NCBI RefSeq assembly: GCF_014644555.1
Contig: NZ_BMKX01000002.1
Location: 62,001 to 126,000, forward strand
Reading direction: 5' to 3'
Origin: Glutamicibacter ardleyensis
Lineage (GTDB): Bacteria > Actinomycetota > Actinomycetes > Actinomycetales > Micrococcaceae
DNA length: 64,000 nt
Position 1 is the first letter of the stretch, and every line of letters begins with the position of its first letter. Below, piece by piece: positions 43,412-51,666 of the stretch. A model generated the notes under the pieces. That model was not told the DNA's origin. It did no database searches and worked only from the letters and a program-made list of their open reading frames with translations. The position numbers and the translations under genes were made by a program.

Positions 43412-44515
43412 ATGAAGCTTATTTTTGTCTCATCCTTAGAAGTTCACTGCCGTGATGCAGCGGTCCAGCGCCTGCTGAGCGAGTACCCCCAGGCGCTGGT
43501 GATCAGCCACGATCTCCTCGAGGGAAATCGTGTACTGCGCCGGGTGGAAGGAAACACCAACGCCAGTGAACGCGCAGAATCCGTGCTCGAACATGGATGC
43601 GTCGGTTGCGCGGTCCGGTTTGAAATCCTTCCGACCCTATTGCGCCTGTTGCCCCAGAACGAGGATGCGGTAATCATTCAGTCGTTGCCGGCGACTTGGC
43701 ATAGTGATCAAGTTTTGGACATCGTGAGCACCGAGCTCGAAGGGCGTGGCGTTGCGATCGACCAAGTTGCTCTGGCTCTGGATCCCGCCGCCGTGGAAGA
43801 CCAGTTCTGGGACCGCAGGAATCTGTGGGAATCGGGATTTAATGCCATGGCCAATGATGAGCGCACTGCCGGAGAGTTCCTGATCCGCGAAATTGCGCTG
43901 GCTGACAGCCTGTTGTTCGTCGAAGGGTTGAGTGTTGCACTACTAGGCGAATCCGCCGGGCACTTGAATTCTTCCGGCGAGCAATTCAGGCGTGGAATGA
44001 AGCTAATACGTGATTCGGCACCGCACGCCACGCTCACCTCCGCGCAGGGCAAGGTCGCGTTGGGTGCCTATGACCGTGACGACGCGCTTCGCAGATCCCG
44101 CCCCGGCCACTTTCAGCACGGCTCTGGCGCCACGGATGTGGGTGGTACAAAGATCCTCATCAAGGTTGAACGGCCGCTAGATGCCGATCGGTTCCGTGAG
44201 GTACTGCCGGATCTTGCAGCTACGTGCATGTGTATTCGAGGGACGCTCTGGATGGCCAGTTGTCCCGGTGTGCGCGTGGCCCTCACTGGGGCCGGACCTC
44301 GAATCTGGCTGGAATCAACCGGCGCCTGGGAAGGCGATATTGCCTGCACCCACCTTGAGCTGACTGGTTCGGAGCACTGCGAAGCCGAGGTGAGGGCGCT
44401 GCTGGAGCCTTGTGAACTCAGCGATAGGCAGCTCTTGGCTCTGCATGGTGCTTCGGGTGCATTGGATCCAGGGCAGCAACAGCACAATGAATGGAAGCGA
44501 GGTGAAAATGAATGA
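43412..44515 (+). CDS. COG0523/CobW-like protein lacking the Walker A motif
   Basis: A 367-residue protein whose C-terminal part ([18 protein letters not shown] ... [19 protein letters not shown]) is the CobW C-terminal domain and whose N-terminal part keeps the Cys motif in shortened form ([10 protein letters not shown]63 and C66). The GxxGxGKT nucleotide loop expected near residue 8 is absent ([14 protein letters not shown]). It resembles the GTPase-like proteins encoded with alternative ribosomal proteins in Actinobacteria, such as mycobacterial Mrf, which recruits a hibernation factor to zinc-starved ribosomes. That role is inferred. Preceded by a Zur-type box; overlaps rpmJ by 4 bases. 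Confidence 0.8.
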   Translation: MKLIFVSSLEVHCRDAAVQRLLSEYPQALVISHDLLEGNRVLRRVEGNTNASERAESVLEHGCVGCAVRFEILPTLLRLLPQNEDAVIIQSLPATWHSDQVLDIVSTELEGRGVAIDQVALALDPAAVEDQFWDRRNLWESGFNAMANDERTAGEFLIREIALADSLLFVEGLSVALLGESAGHLNSSGEQFRRGMKLIRDSAPHATLTSAQGKVALGAYDRDDALRRSRPGHFQHGSGATDVGGTKILIKVERPLDADRFREVLPDLAATCMCIRGTLWMASCPGVRVALTGAGPRIWLESTGAWEGDIACTHLELTGSEHCEAEVRALLEPCELSDRQLLALHGASGALDPGQQQHNEWKRGENE

Positions 44516-44634
44516 AAGTTAGGAATTCGATCCGGGCGCTGAAAAAGATGCCCGGTGCTCAAGTGGTCCGCCGCCGCGGCAGGATATTTGTGATCAATAA
44601 GAAGAATCCACGGATGAAGGCTCGCCAGGGCTAA
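44512..44634 (+). CDS. rpmJ: type B (zinc-free) ribosomal protein L36
   Basis: A 40-residue protein beginning [17 protein letters not shown] and ending [12 protein letters not shown]. The normal L36 has a C-C-C-H zinc ribbon; this copy has no Cys at all, the mark of the type B (YkgO) paralogue that replaces the zinc form when zinc is short, setting zinc free. The start overlaps the end of the COG0523-like gene (ATGA), so its translation is coupled. A terminator follows. Confidence 0.93.
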   Translation: MKVRNSIRALKKMPGAQVVRRRGRIFVINKKNPRMKARQG

Positions 44635-44647
44635 ATCCATCCGGGAA

Positions 44648-44705
44648 ACACCTCGGTTCTCGAAAGCCAGAAAATGTGCTTTTGCGTGCCGAGGTGTCGT
44701 TTTTA
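44648..44705 (+). terminator. terminator of the zinc-starvation operon
   Basis: ACACCTCGG (44648-44656) pairs with CCGAGGTGT (44689-44697), followed by CGTTTTTAAA. The loop is 32 bases and can fold further (GAAAGC with GCTTTT). Confidence 0.75.
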
Positions 44706-44778
44706 AACGATTCTTGTGCGATTGTTTTTGGTATGTAGGTTCTGGTCAGACGGGCGCTTCGAGTTGCCCGGAATAGGA

Positions 44779-44789
44779 TTGTTCAACAA
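44779..44789. promoter_or_regulatory. operator copy 1, TTGTTCAACAA
   Basis: A perfect 11-bp palindrome (arms TTGTT/AACAA) in the GntR/FCD operator style. Identical to the copies at 44803 and 54081. Confidence 0.75.
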
Positions 44790-44802
44790 CCCCTTGCGCA
44801 GA

Positions 44803-44813
44803 TTGTTCAACAA
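44803..44813. promoter_or_regulatory. operator copy 2, TTGTTCAACAA
   Basis: Second identical copy, 24 bp from the first centre to centre (ATTGTTCAACAACC is repeated in both). The two copies lie 68-102 bp upstream of the NRAMP-like gene start and suggest cooperative binding by the GntR regulator encoded at 49200-49886. Confidence 0.75.
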
Positions 44814-44880
44814 CCTGTAATGTACTACTCATCACTCGCGAAGGTGAGCGCAATCACCACCGATAGTTATGGATGGAACC

Positions 44881-46098
44881 ATGGCAAATTCAGAGATCAA
44901 GCCGCAGATGAGCTCCAAAGCTCGGCGGACCGCCCTTATGGGGGCAATGTTCCTCATGGCCACAAGCGCCATTGGGCCGGGTTTCATCACCCAGACGTCG
45001 GAATTCACGGTCAAGCTCGGCGCGTCCTTCGCCTTCGCGATTGTCGTTTCGATTTTGGTTGATATTGCAGTCCAGCTCAACGTCTGGCGTGTTATTGGCG
45101 TCTCCGGAATGCGTGCCCAAGAACTGGGCAATAAGGTACTTCCAGGCGTTGGATGGTTCCTCGCAGCACTCGTCTTTGTCGGCGGTGTGGTCTTCAACAT
45201 CGGAAATATCGCCGGAACCGGCCTTGGGCTGAACGCGATGCTGGGCGTTGACGCGAAAATCGGTGGAGCAATCTCGGCGCTTATCGCCATTCTCGTCTTC
45301 TTGTCTAAAAAAGCCGGGATGGCACTGGACCGGATTGTAGTGCTCCTCGGAGCGTTGATGATTCTCTTGATGCTTTACGTAGCAATCGTTGCCGCGCCAC
45401 CTGTTGGTGAAGCATTGAAGAACACCGTGATGCCTGAAAATATTGACTTCTTGGTCATCACCACGCTGATCGGTGGCACCGTGGGCGGTTATATTACATA
45501 CGCCGGAGCGCACCGCATGATCGATTCGGGCACCTCCGGTGTTGAGCACGTCAAAGCAGTCAGCCGCACCTCGGTAGTCAGTATCATCATCACCGGCGTC
45601 ATGCGAGTTCTGCTGTTCCTCGCGATCTTCGGCGTAGTCGCCGGTGGTGTCGCATTGACCAGTGATAACAAAGCAGCAGAGGCATTCGGAGCAGCTGCCG
45701 GAGAAATCGGCATACGGACTTTCGGCGTGATCCTCTGGTCTGCTGCGCTGACATCAGTTATCGGTGCCGCATATACGTCGGTATCCTTCGTCACCAAGTC
45801 CACGACCAACGAACGCACTCGCAACCTGATCACTGTCGCATTCATTGCAGTCTGCGCGGTAATCTACCTGTTCCTCGGACAGGCTCCACAGACCCTGCTG
45901 ATCTTCGCCGGGGCTTTCAACGGACTGATCCTGCCCGTCGGATTTGCGGTTCTCCTCTGGGTTGCCTGGCGTCGCCGCGACCTTCTGGACAACTACAAAT
46001 ACCCGGCATGGCTACTGATCATCGGTGCATTGACTTGGGTGCTGACCATCTATCTTGGGTGGATGTCACTAACCGGCCTAGCCAAGCTCTGGGTCTAA
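44881..46098 (+). CDS. NRAMP-superfamily transporter without the metal-binding motif (YcsG-like)
   Basis: A 405-residue transporter with 11 predicted spans. Span 1 keeps the GPGF turn of NRAMP proteins, but the DPGN metal motif that should follow is missing (GPGFITQTSEFTVKLGA), and span 6 has no MPH motif. So a divalent metal is an unlikely substrate. Relatives (YcsG) sit in 5-oxoprolinase gene clusters, as here, so import of 5-oxoproline or a related compound is a reasonable guess. The ATG at 44881 has GGATGG before it; an in-frame ATG lies at 44869. First gene of the left pxp arm, behind two operators. Confidence 0.8.
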   Translation: MANSEIKPQMSSKARRTALMGAMFLMATSAIGPGFITQTSEFTVKLGASFAFAIVVSILVDIAVQLNVWRVIGVSGMRAQELGNKVLPGVGWFLAALVFVGGVVFNIGNIAGTGLGLNAMLGVDAKIGGAISALIAILVFLSKKAGMALDRIVVLLGALMILLMLYVAIVAAPPVGEALKNTVMPENIDFLVITTLIGGTVGGYITYAGAHRMIDSGTSGVEHVKAVSRTSVVSIIITGVMRVLLFLAIFGVVAGGVALTSDNKAAEAFGAAAGEIGIRTFGVILWSAALTSVIGAAYTSVSFVTKSTTNERTRNLITVAFIAVCAVIYLFLGQAPQTLLIFAGAFNGLILPVGFAVLLWVAWRRRDLLDNYKYPAWLLIIGALTWVLTIYLGWMSLTGLAKLWV

Positions 46099-46127
46099 AA
46101 ACCAACTAACTCGGAGAGGCAGACATC

Positions 46128-46934
46128 ATGAAACTCGAACAACCAGAACGCAGCACACGAGCAGGACTGACACCTAAGGAAGCGCGTGAGCTATTCCGAG
46201 CGGGTCTGAGCGTACCAACAGCTGGCTACAGTGCCGGCTACGCACAAGCTAACCTGATCATCGTTCCGAAAGACCTGGCATTTGATGTCCTCCTCTTCGC
46301 CCAGCGCAATCCCAAATCATGCCCCATTCTGGGAGTACTTGAAGCAGGGCAGACCAGTAATGAACTACTGGTTGACGGAGATATCCGCACCGACCTGCCC
46401 AAGTACACGGTCTATGAAAACGGCGAGAAGATTGCCGAACCGACAGATCTCACCGAATACTGGCGGGATGATCTGGTGACATTCATTGTCGGGTGCTCCT
46501 TCACTTTCGAAGCAGCCCTGATCGAAAATGGCATCAGTATTGCGCACATCGACCACGGCACTAACGTGCCTATGTATAAGTCGAGCATCCGCAGCGCTTC
46601 GGCCGGGAGCCTCACCGGGCCGATGGTGGTTTCAATGCGTCCGATTCCGGCCGCTCAGGTGGCCGACGCAGTGCGCATTACCTCCCGCTATCCAGCGGTT
46701 CATGGGGCCCCAGTTCACGTGGGAAACCCCGAAGAAATCGGCATCACAGATCTGGGAAAACCAGACTTCGGCGATGCCCCCCTTATGCCGGACGGAGCGA
46801 TTCCAGTTTTCTGGGCATGCGGCGTGTCCCCACAGGCCGCTGTCATGGAATCCCGTCCTACGCTGGCGATCGGACATGCCCCCGGGCATATGCTAATCAC
46901 CGACGCCAGGGACTCGCAATATCAGGTGCCGTAA
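46128..46934 (+). CDS. DUF1445 family putative hydro-lyase / D-glutamate-cyclase-like (YcsI)
   Basis: A 268-residue protein with the family blocks REAGLTPKEARELFRAG-like start, PTAGYSAGYAQANL, DLAFDVLLFAQRNPKSCPILGV and CGVSPQAAVMESRP (each in part). The family includes Bacillus YcsI and the D-glutamate cyclase of mammals, which forms 5-oxo-D-proline from D-glutamate. That links it to the 5-oxoprolinase genes of the right arm. GGAGAGG lies before the ATG, 29 bp after the transporter. Confidence 0.85.
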   Translation: MKLEQPERSTRAGLTPKEARELFRAGLSVPTAGYSAGYAQANLIIVPKDLAFDVLLFAQRNPKSCPILGVLEAGQTSNELLVDGDIRTDLPKYTVYENGEKIAEPTDLTEYWRDDLVTFIVGCSFTFEAALIENGISIAHIDHGTNVPMYKSSIRSASAGSLTGPMVVSMRPIPAAQVADAVRITSRYPAVHGAPVHVGNPEEIGITDLGKPDFGDAPLMPDGAIPVFWACGVSPQAAVMESRPTLAIGHAPGHMLITDARDSQYQVP

Positions 46935-46962
46935 CCCCAAGTACTAGCAACGGATTGAGTCC

Positions 46963-46998
46963 AGTGCCGCGATTCCGCCCCCAAGGAATCGCGGCACT
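46963..46998 (+). terminator. terminator of the left pxp arm
   Basis: AGTGCCGCGATTCC (46963-46976) pairs perfectly with GGAATCGCGGCACT (46985-46998), loop of 8. It lies between convergent genes and ends 14 bp before the adenine-deaminase-like gene's stop. Confidence 0.85.
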
Positions 46999-47012
46999 TC
47001 TAATTTGAACGC

Positions 47013-48023
47013 TTAGTCTCTGCGCGTGGTATCCAATTGCAGAGCCAACCAAGCATCCACTTCAGCTAAACGTGACTTCCTTGCAGCCTCATCAAGAAAT
47101 GAGCCTTCAAAGGAGTTGCGGGCCAGCGTAGCCAGATCGCTGACAGTCAGGCTGAACTGTTCGGCCACCGCAGAAATATTGGCGTCTAAATAGCCACCAA
47201 AGTAGGCCGGGTCATCGGAGTGCAAGGAAACCTTTAAACCAGCTTCGAGCATCTGTGGCAAGGGATGATCGGCTAGAGTCTCTACCGCACGCAAACGCAC
47301 ATTAGACAAGGGGCATACGGTCAGTGGCATCTGCTCTTTGACCAAGCGAGCCACCAGCTCAGGATCGTCCATGCAGCGGATACCGTGGTCGACACGCTCA
47401 ACCTTCAAGACGTCCAGTGCTTGGCGGATGTAATCAGCTGGGCCTTCTTCGCCGGCATGGGCCACGACATGCAGGCCGTGCTCGCGTGCGTAGCTGAAGA
47501 CCTCTTCGAAGAGCTCTGGCGGGAATCCCAGCTCGGAGGAGTCCAAGCCGATCCCGTCGATGGCATGGTTTTCGGTGACAATCATTTTCAGGATTTCCAT
47601 GGCTGAAGCAGCCGGAGCATGACGCCAGAAGCAGGCGATAAGTTTATGGGTCACACCCCATCGTTGCTCGGCCTCTTCGAGCCCAGCGCGTATCCCGGAA
47701 ATGACCTCGGACAGCGACAGGCCGCGTTCAATGTGTGCCTGCGGATCAAAAAATAGTTCCACATGCCGCACACCGGAAGCGTGCGCGCGGTTCAGGTACG
47801 CGGTCGTGATTTCTTTGAAATCTTCGCTTGTGCGTAGTACTGCCATATTGGCGTAGAAAAGATCGAGGAACGACTGCAGGTTGTTGAATTCGTAGTGTGC
47901 GCGTAGTTCTTCGACGGACTCATAGGGCAGGTCTATCCCATTCTTGGAAGCCAAAGCGAAAATAGTCTCCGGTTCCAGAGATCCTTCCAAATGGATATGT
48001 AATTCAGCAAGGGGCAATATCAC
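47013..48023 (-). CDS. adenosine-deaminase-superfamily enzyme, probably adenine deaminase
   Basis: A 336-residue zinc hydrolase. LAELHIHLEGSL carries the HxH zinc site; AHAGEEGP and RVDHGIRC follow; LHSDDPAYFGGYL gives the Asp pair. The SDDPAYFGGY form and VELFFDPQAHIERG are typical of the adenine deaminases of this superfamily (Aah1 and bacterial relatives) rather than adenosine deaminases. It would turn adenine to hypoxanthine in purine salvage. GTG start at 48023 with GGAAGGAA just before; the frame is open to 48098. Single gene. Confidence 0.82.
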   Translation of the reverse strand: MILPLAELHIHLEGSLEPETIFALASKNGIDLPYESVEELRAHYEFNNLQSFLDLFYANMAVLRTSEDFKEITTAYLNRAHASGVRHVELFFDPQAHIERGLSLSEVISGIRAGLEEAEQRWGVTHKLIACFWRHAPAASAMEILKMIVTENHAIDGIGLDSSELGFPPELFEEVFSYAREHGLHVVAHAGEEGPADYIRQALDVLKVERVDHGIRCMDDPELVARLVKEQMPLTVCPLSNVRLRAVETLADHPLPQMLEAGLKVSLHSDDPAYFGGYLDANISAVAEQFSLTVSDLATLARNSFEGSFLDEAARKSRLAEVDAWLALQLDTTRRD

Positions 48024-48247
48024 GAAGGTTCCTTCCAAGGAATCACAATTTTGAATACCTGGGTCTGATGCGTTTTGGATGCGATGAATTATTGGCACAA
48101 GATGGCAACGCTTCGAGGAGAGAAACGAATCGAAGTCCCCATCAGTCTATTTTAACGATACCCGTGTGATTGATCAGGACCAGCGGCATTATCATGCGGT
48201 GCTCCTCACCGTCTCAGGGAGCAACCAAGGGCTTGAAAAGGACAACT

Positions 48248-48685
48248 TTAGACTCCTGACAGGATCATAATGATTCGCTGGCGCAATTGATGTGGATTTA
48301 CGCCGAGGTCCTTGAGGCATTGGAATGCCCGTCCGTCACCCATGCGGAGCAATGCCAAAAGTAGATGCTCGGTACCCACCAGTCCATGGCCTAGCTCCTT
48401 GGCTTCGCGTAGCGAAAGGCGAAGAAGCTTTTTGGCATGTGGGGTTAGCCGGACTTCGTCACCCGGTTCAAGCGGACTGGCCTTGGACACTTGATGCAGC
48501 TGCGCGAGGATCGCGTCAGGGGAAATCTCAAGGGCCTGCAGGGCTTGCGCAGCTACCCCCTGCCCTTCGCGGTGCAAAGCTAGCAGCAGATGCTCGGTAC
48601 CCAGATGGCCTTCGTTGCGAGCAGTCGCCGCTTGCTGAGCCAAGACGAGTACCAAACGTGCCGGTTCGGTGAACTTCTCAAACAT
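48248..48685 (-). CDS. free-standing double Clp-N domain protein
   Basis: A 145-residue protein made only of two Clp_N repeats (FTEPARLVLVLAQQAATAR...LGTEHLLLALHREG, and LTPHAKKLLRLSLREAKE...VGTEHLLLALLRMGDG; shown in part). It looks like the N-terminal domain of ClpC without the AAA+ modules. It may bind ClpC substrates or adaptors, or, as in MecA-like control, compete with ClpC. Not known for certain. Single gene, minus strand. Confidence 0.82.
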   Translation of the reverse strand: MFEKFTEPARLVLVLAQQAATARNEGHLGTEHLLLALHREGQGVAAQALQALEISPDAILAQLHQVSKASPLEPGDEVRLTPHAKKLLRLSLREAKELGHGLVGTEHLLLALLRMGDGRAFQCLKDLGVNPHQLRQRIIMILSGV

Positions 48686-48748
48686 GTCTTCACGTCCTCT
48701 GGGACTCCATGCTCTGATGCTACGCGCATTCTGAAGCCAAATAGCTGG

Positions 48749-49192
48749 CTAAAGTGCAAGGAGCGAACGTACATAGCTGTACTTTTTCGCCAACCGTTCA
48801 CGGGTCGCCTCGGCTAATAGTGCGGTCCGTTCAGGCGAAGTATTATCGGCAAGATCTGCATGCTTGACGAGCAGTCCTATCGGGTCTGAACGGACCCTCG
48901 CGCAATAGTCCTCGACGCTTTCGCCCTGGCGCTTAGTCACTGAATCGACTGCCCTCACGACCTCCTGAGTGATTCCCGCGGCCAGGAGATCCGAGGTAGT
49001 AACGTCGCAGTCTTCGATCACATCATGAAGCCACGCCGCAGCAACAGCCGCGTCGGTACCGCCCCGTTCGTAAACCCTCGCTGCTACGCGAGCGGGATGA
49101 GTAATATAGTCTGCTCCGGACTTGTCTAATTGGCCCCGATGGGCACGTCGAGCAATAGCTTCGGCGATGACGGGCAATGAAGAATCAGGCAT
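48749..49192 (-). CDS. HD-domain hydrolase, small alarmone hydrolase-like
   Basis: A 147-residue HD phosphohydrolase. YITHPARVA (His), AAWLHDVIEDCD (HD) and VKHADLADNT (Asp) give the metal site in the order seen in RelA/SpoT hydrolase domains and in Mesh1-like small alarmone hydrolases. It has no synthetase or regulatory part, so it could degrade (p)ppGpp or a similar nucleotide; the substrate is not proven. AGGAG precedes the ATG. Last gene after the GntR regulator, 7 bp away. Confidence 0.78.
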   Translation of the reverse strand: MPDSSLPVIAEAIARRAHRGQLDKSGADYITHPARVAARVYERGGTDAAVAAAWLHDVIEDCDVTTSDLLAAGITQEVVRAVDSVTKRQGESVEDYCARVRSDPIGLLVKHADLADNTSPERTALLAEATRERLAKKYSYVRSLLAL

Positions 49193-49199
49193 GTTGCTC

Positions 49200-49886
49200 C
49201 TAGCGGAGTTGTGAGGACTCGTAGTGGTCCAAGAGTTCGGCCTCAGCGGTATTCAAATAATCCTGCAAGGTATCGGCCGCCTTCATCCGTTGCCCGGCGC
49301 TAAGCAGGTCGACTAGGGAGCTATTTCGCGAGACGTAGTGTGAATGGAAGTCCGGGGCATCGCTCATCGCATGGAACACCAGACGCATTTTCGCCAGTAC
49401 CCGGCTCATCAACTCGAGCAGGTGAGCACTTCCGGTGGCACGCACTATAGTTTCGTGGAATTGCTGGTTGGCGTCTGCCATGAGGGTAATATTTCCAGCT
49501 TCGGCCGCGGCACGGGCCTGCCCAATGATCCGCGACAGCTCATCAATATCCAGCTTTGGACCCCAAGCTAACGCGGCGGGTTCGATAGTTCGACGAACAG
49601 CATAGATTTCCCTGATATCCGCTGCATCGGGGGAAGCGACAAACACCCCGCGATTCGGAATGCGCGAAATAATCAGGTCACTATCTAGCAGTGTGAATCC
49701 TTCACGCAACGTATTCCGAGAGACTCCCAATGCACTGGACAACGCTTGTTCGGAGAGCTTGGAACCTGGAAGTAAACGCCCCTCGGCGATTTCTTGGCGC
49801 AACGTCGAGGCCACCCAAGTGCTGGTGTGCGCATGGGTGGACCCGTCGCCTAATGGAATTGAAGTGTAAATCTCGCTCACGTTCAT
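49200..49886 (-). CDS. GntR-family regulator (FCD type) of the 5-oxoproline genes
   Basis: A 228-residue regulator: N-terminal GntR winged helix (STLRQEIAEGRLLPGSKLSEQALSSALGVSRNTLREGF in part: LSSALGVSRNTLRE is the HTH) and C-terminal FCD ligand domain (about 85-215) with His residues for a metal-assisted carboxylate site. FCD regulators bind palindromes of the TTGT-n-ACAA kind, and exactly such sites (TTGTTCAACAA) lie before both pxp arms. It is transcribed with pxpA-pxpBC-carboxylase and so is probably part of its own regulon. Confidence 0.87.
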   Translation of the reverse strand: MNVSEIYTSIPLGDGSTHAHTSTWVASTLRQEIAEGRLLPGSKLSEQALSSALGVSRNTLREGFTLLDSDLIISRIPNRGVFVASPDAADIREIYAVRRTIEPAALAWGPKLDIDELSRIIGQARAAAEAGNITLMADANQQFHETIVRATGSAHLLELMSRVLAKMRLVFHAMSDAPDFHSHYVSRNSSLVDLLSAGQRMKAADTLQDYLNTAEAELLDHYESSQLR

Positions 49887-49927
49887 TCCCCTAATTTAGT
49901 TCAGCTTCCCAGTGTATTCCGCATTGA

Positions 49928-51664
49928 CTAAGCGATACTTCCCAGCACATCGCCACGAAGCACGCTTTGTCCGGCACTGAAATCTGCGGAAGTGAAGATG
50001 CCATCGCGGTGGGCGGTAACCGGGGATTCCATCTTCATAGCTTCTAAGACGGCCACTGTTTGCCCCTTGGTCACCGAAGCGCCATCCTGTGCCGAGAATG
50101 AGACCAAATTACCTGCCATGGGGGACACGATGGAACCTTCGTCGGTGTCGGCACCGTGAACGGCTGCTGACCCCGCTGAGGTTGATCCGCCGTGACGGAT
50201 TGCATTGACCAAGGCAACGGGCAAGCCAAGAGCCATGGCCTTGCCATCTAGGTCAATGGTCAGTACCTCGCGTTCCGCACCGGCCTCGATGGTGGCAATC
50301 TCATCGCTATTAGCCAGCTCATCAGCAAACTCTGATTCAATCCACGTCGTGTAGACGCCAAAACGCTGTTCGGCGACGAAGTCCGGATGCTTGGACACCG
50401 CACGGTGGAACGGCAGGACCGTAGGAACCCCTTCAATGGTGAACTCTGCCAACGCCACTTGGGCGCGGCGCAATGCCTGCTCGCGGGTAGCACCATGAAC
50501 AATCAGCTTGGCCATTAACGAGTCGTACTGGCCAGGGATCACCGAGTTGCTGCGGACACCGGCGTCCACGCGGATGCCGGAGCCGGTAGGCGCCTCAAAC
50601 CGGGTGATGGTGCCAGGCCCTGGCAGGAAGCCACGCGCGGGATCCTCGGCATTGATACGGAATTCGAAAGCATGACCCACCGGAGTAGGGTCTTCGAGCA
50701 CCGAGAGTTCCTTGCCATCGGCAATACGGAACTGTTCGATGACCAGGTCCAGACCTGATGTCTCTTCGCTGACCGGGTGCTCAACTTGCAACCGAGTATT
50801 GACCTCAAGGAATGAGATGAGGCCATCTGGTGCTACCAAGTATTCAACGGTACCTGCGCCCACATAGCCGGCTTCACGGCAGATCCGTTTGGCTGACTCG
50901 TGGATTTCGCTGCGCTGCTCATCGGAGAGGAACGGTGCAGGGGCCTCTTCTACCAATTTCTGGTGACGACGCTGCAAGGAGCAATCGCGGGTGCCGACCA
51001 CAATGACGTTGCCATGGGTATCTGCAAGGACCTGGGCTTCCACATGCCGCGGCTTGTCAAGGAAGCGCTCCACAAAGCATTCGCCGCGACCGAACGCGAC
51101 GGTGGCTTCACGGACTGCAGATTCAAAAGAATCTTCGATATCTTCCATGGTGTGTGCGACCTTCAGACCACGTCCACCGCCGCCGAAGGCTGCCTTGATG
51201 GCAACAGGTACTCCATATTTTTCGGCAAAGGCTCGAACCTCACCAGCGTTAGCTGCTGGGGCATCGGTGCCGGGCACCAAGGGAGCGCCGGCACGAACCG
51301 CGATTTCACGCGCGGTGACCTTATTGCCCAAAAGCTCAATGGCTTGTGGTGACGGGCCAATCCAAGTCATTCCGGCGTCGATGACTGCACGAGCAAAGTC
51401 GGCGTTTTCGGAAAGGAAACCATAACCTGGGTGAACCGCATCCGCACCGGCGCGCTGGGCAATGGCGATGATCTTGGAAATATCCAAGTACGTTTCGGCA
51501 CTCGAAGACCCTTCAAGGGAATATGCTTCATCGGCGCGACGCACATGCAATGCGTCGGCGTCCGGATCAGAGTAGATGGCAACCGATTTTAGGTTGGCGT
51601 CGGAGGCGGCTCGGGCGATACGAACAGCGATTTCGCCGCGGTTGGCGATCAAGACCTTTTTCAT
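49928..51664 (-). CDS. biotin carboxylase-BCCP fusion protein
   Basis: A 578-residue acyl-CoA-carboxylase alpha-type subunit: biotin carboxylase domain ([31 protein letters not shown] as ATP-binding loop; [16 protein letters not shown]) and a C-terminal biotinyl domain with [10 protein letters not shown], where Lys is biotinylated. No carboxyltransferase gene is adjacent. In this setting it sits 2 bp downstream of the pxpBC fusion, whose C part was earlier annotated as biotin-dependent carboxyltransferase, so the two may cooperate. Confidence 0.93.
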   Translation of the reverse strand: MKKVLIANRGEIAVRIARAASDANLKSVAIYSDPDADALHVRRADEAYSLEGSSSAETYLDISKIIAIAQRAGADAVHPGYGFLSENADFARAVIDAGMTWIGPSPQAIELLGNKVTAREIAVRAGAPLVPGTDAPAANAGEVRAFAEKYGVPVAIKAAFGGGGRGLKVAHTMEDIEDSFESAVREATVAFGRGECFVERFLDKPRHVEAQVLADTHGNVIVVGTRDCSLQRRHQKLVEEAPAPFLSDEQRSEIHESAKRICREAGYVGAGTVEYLVAPDGLISFLEVNTRLQVEHPVSEETSGLDLVIEQFRIADGKELSVLEDPTPVGHAFEFRINAEDPARGFLPGPGTITRFEAPTGSGIRVDAGVRSNSVIPGQYDSLMAKLIVHGATREQALRRAQVALAEFTIEGVPTVLPFHRAVSKHPDFVAEQRFGVYTTWIESEFADELANSDEIATIEAGAEREVLTIDLDGKAMALGLPVALVNAIRHGGSTSAGSAAVHGADTDEGSIVSPMAGNLVSFSAQDGASVTKGQTVAVLEAMKMESPVTAHRDGIFTSADFSAGQSVLRGDVLGSIA

Positions 51665-51666
51665 GC

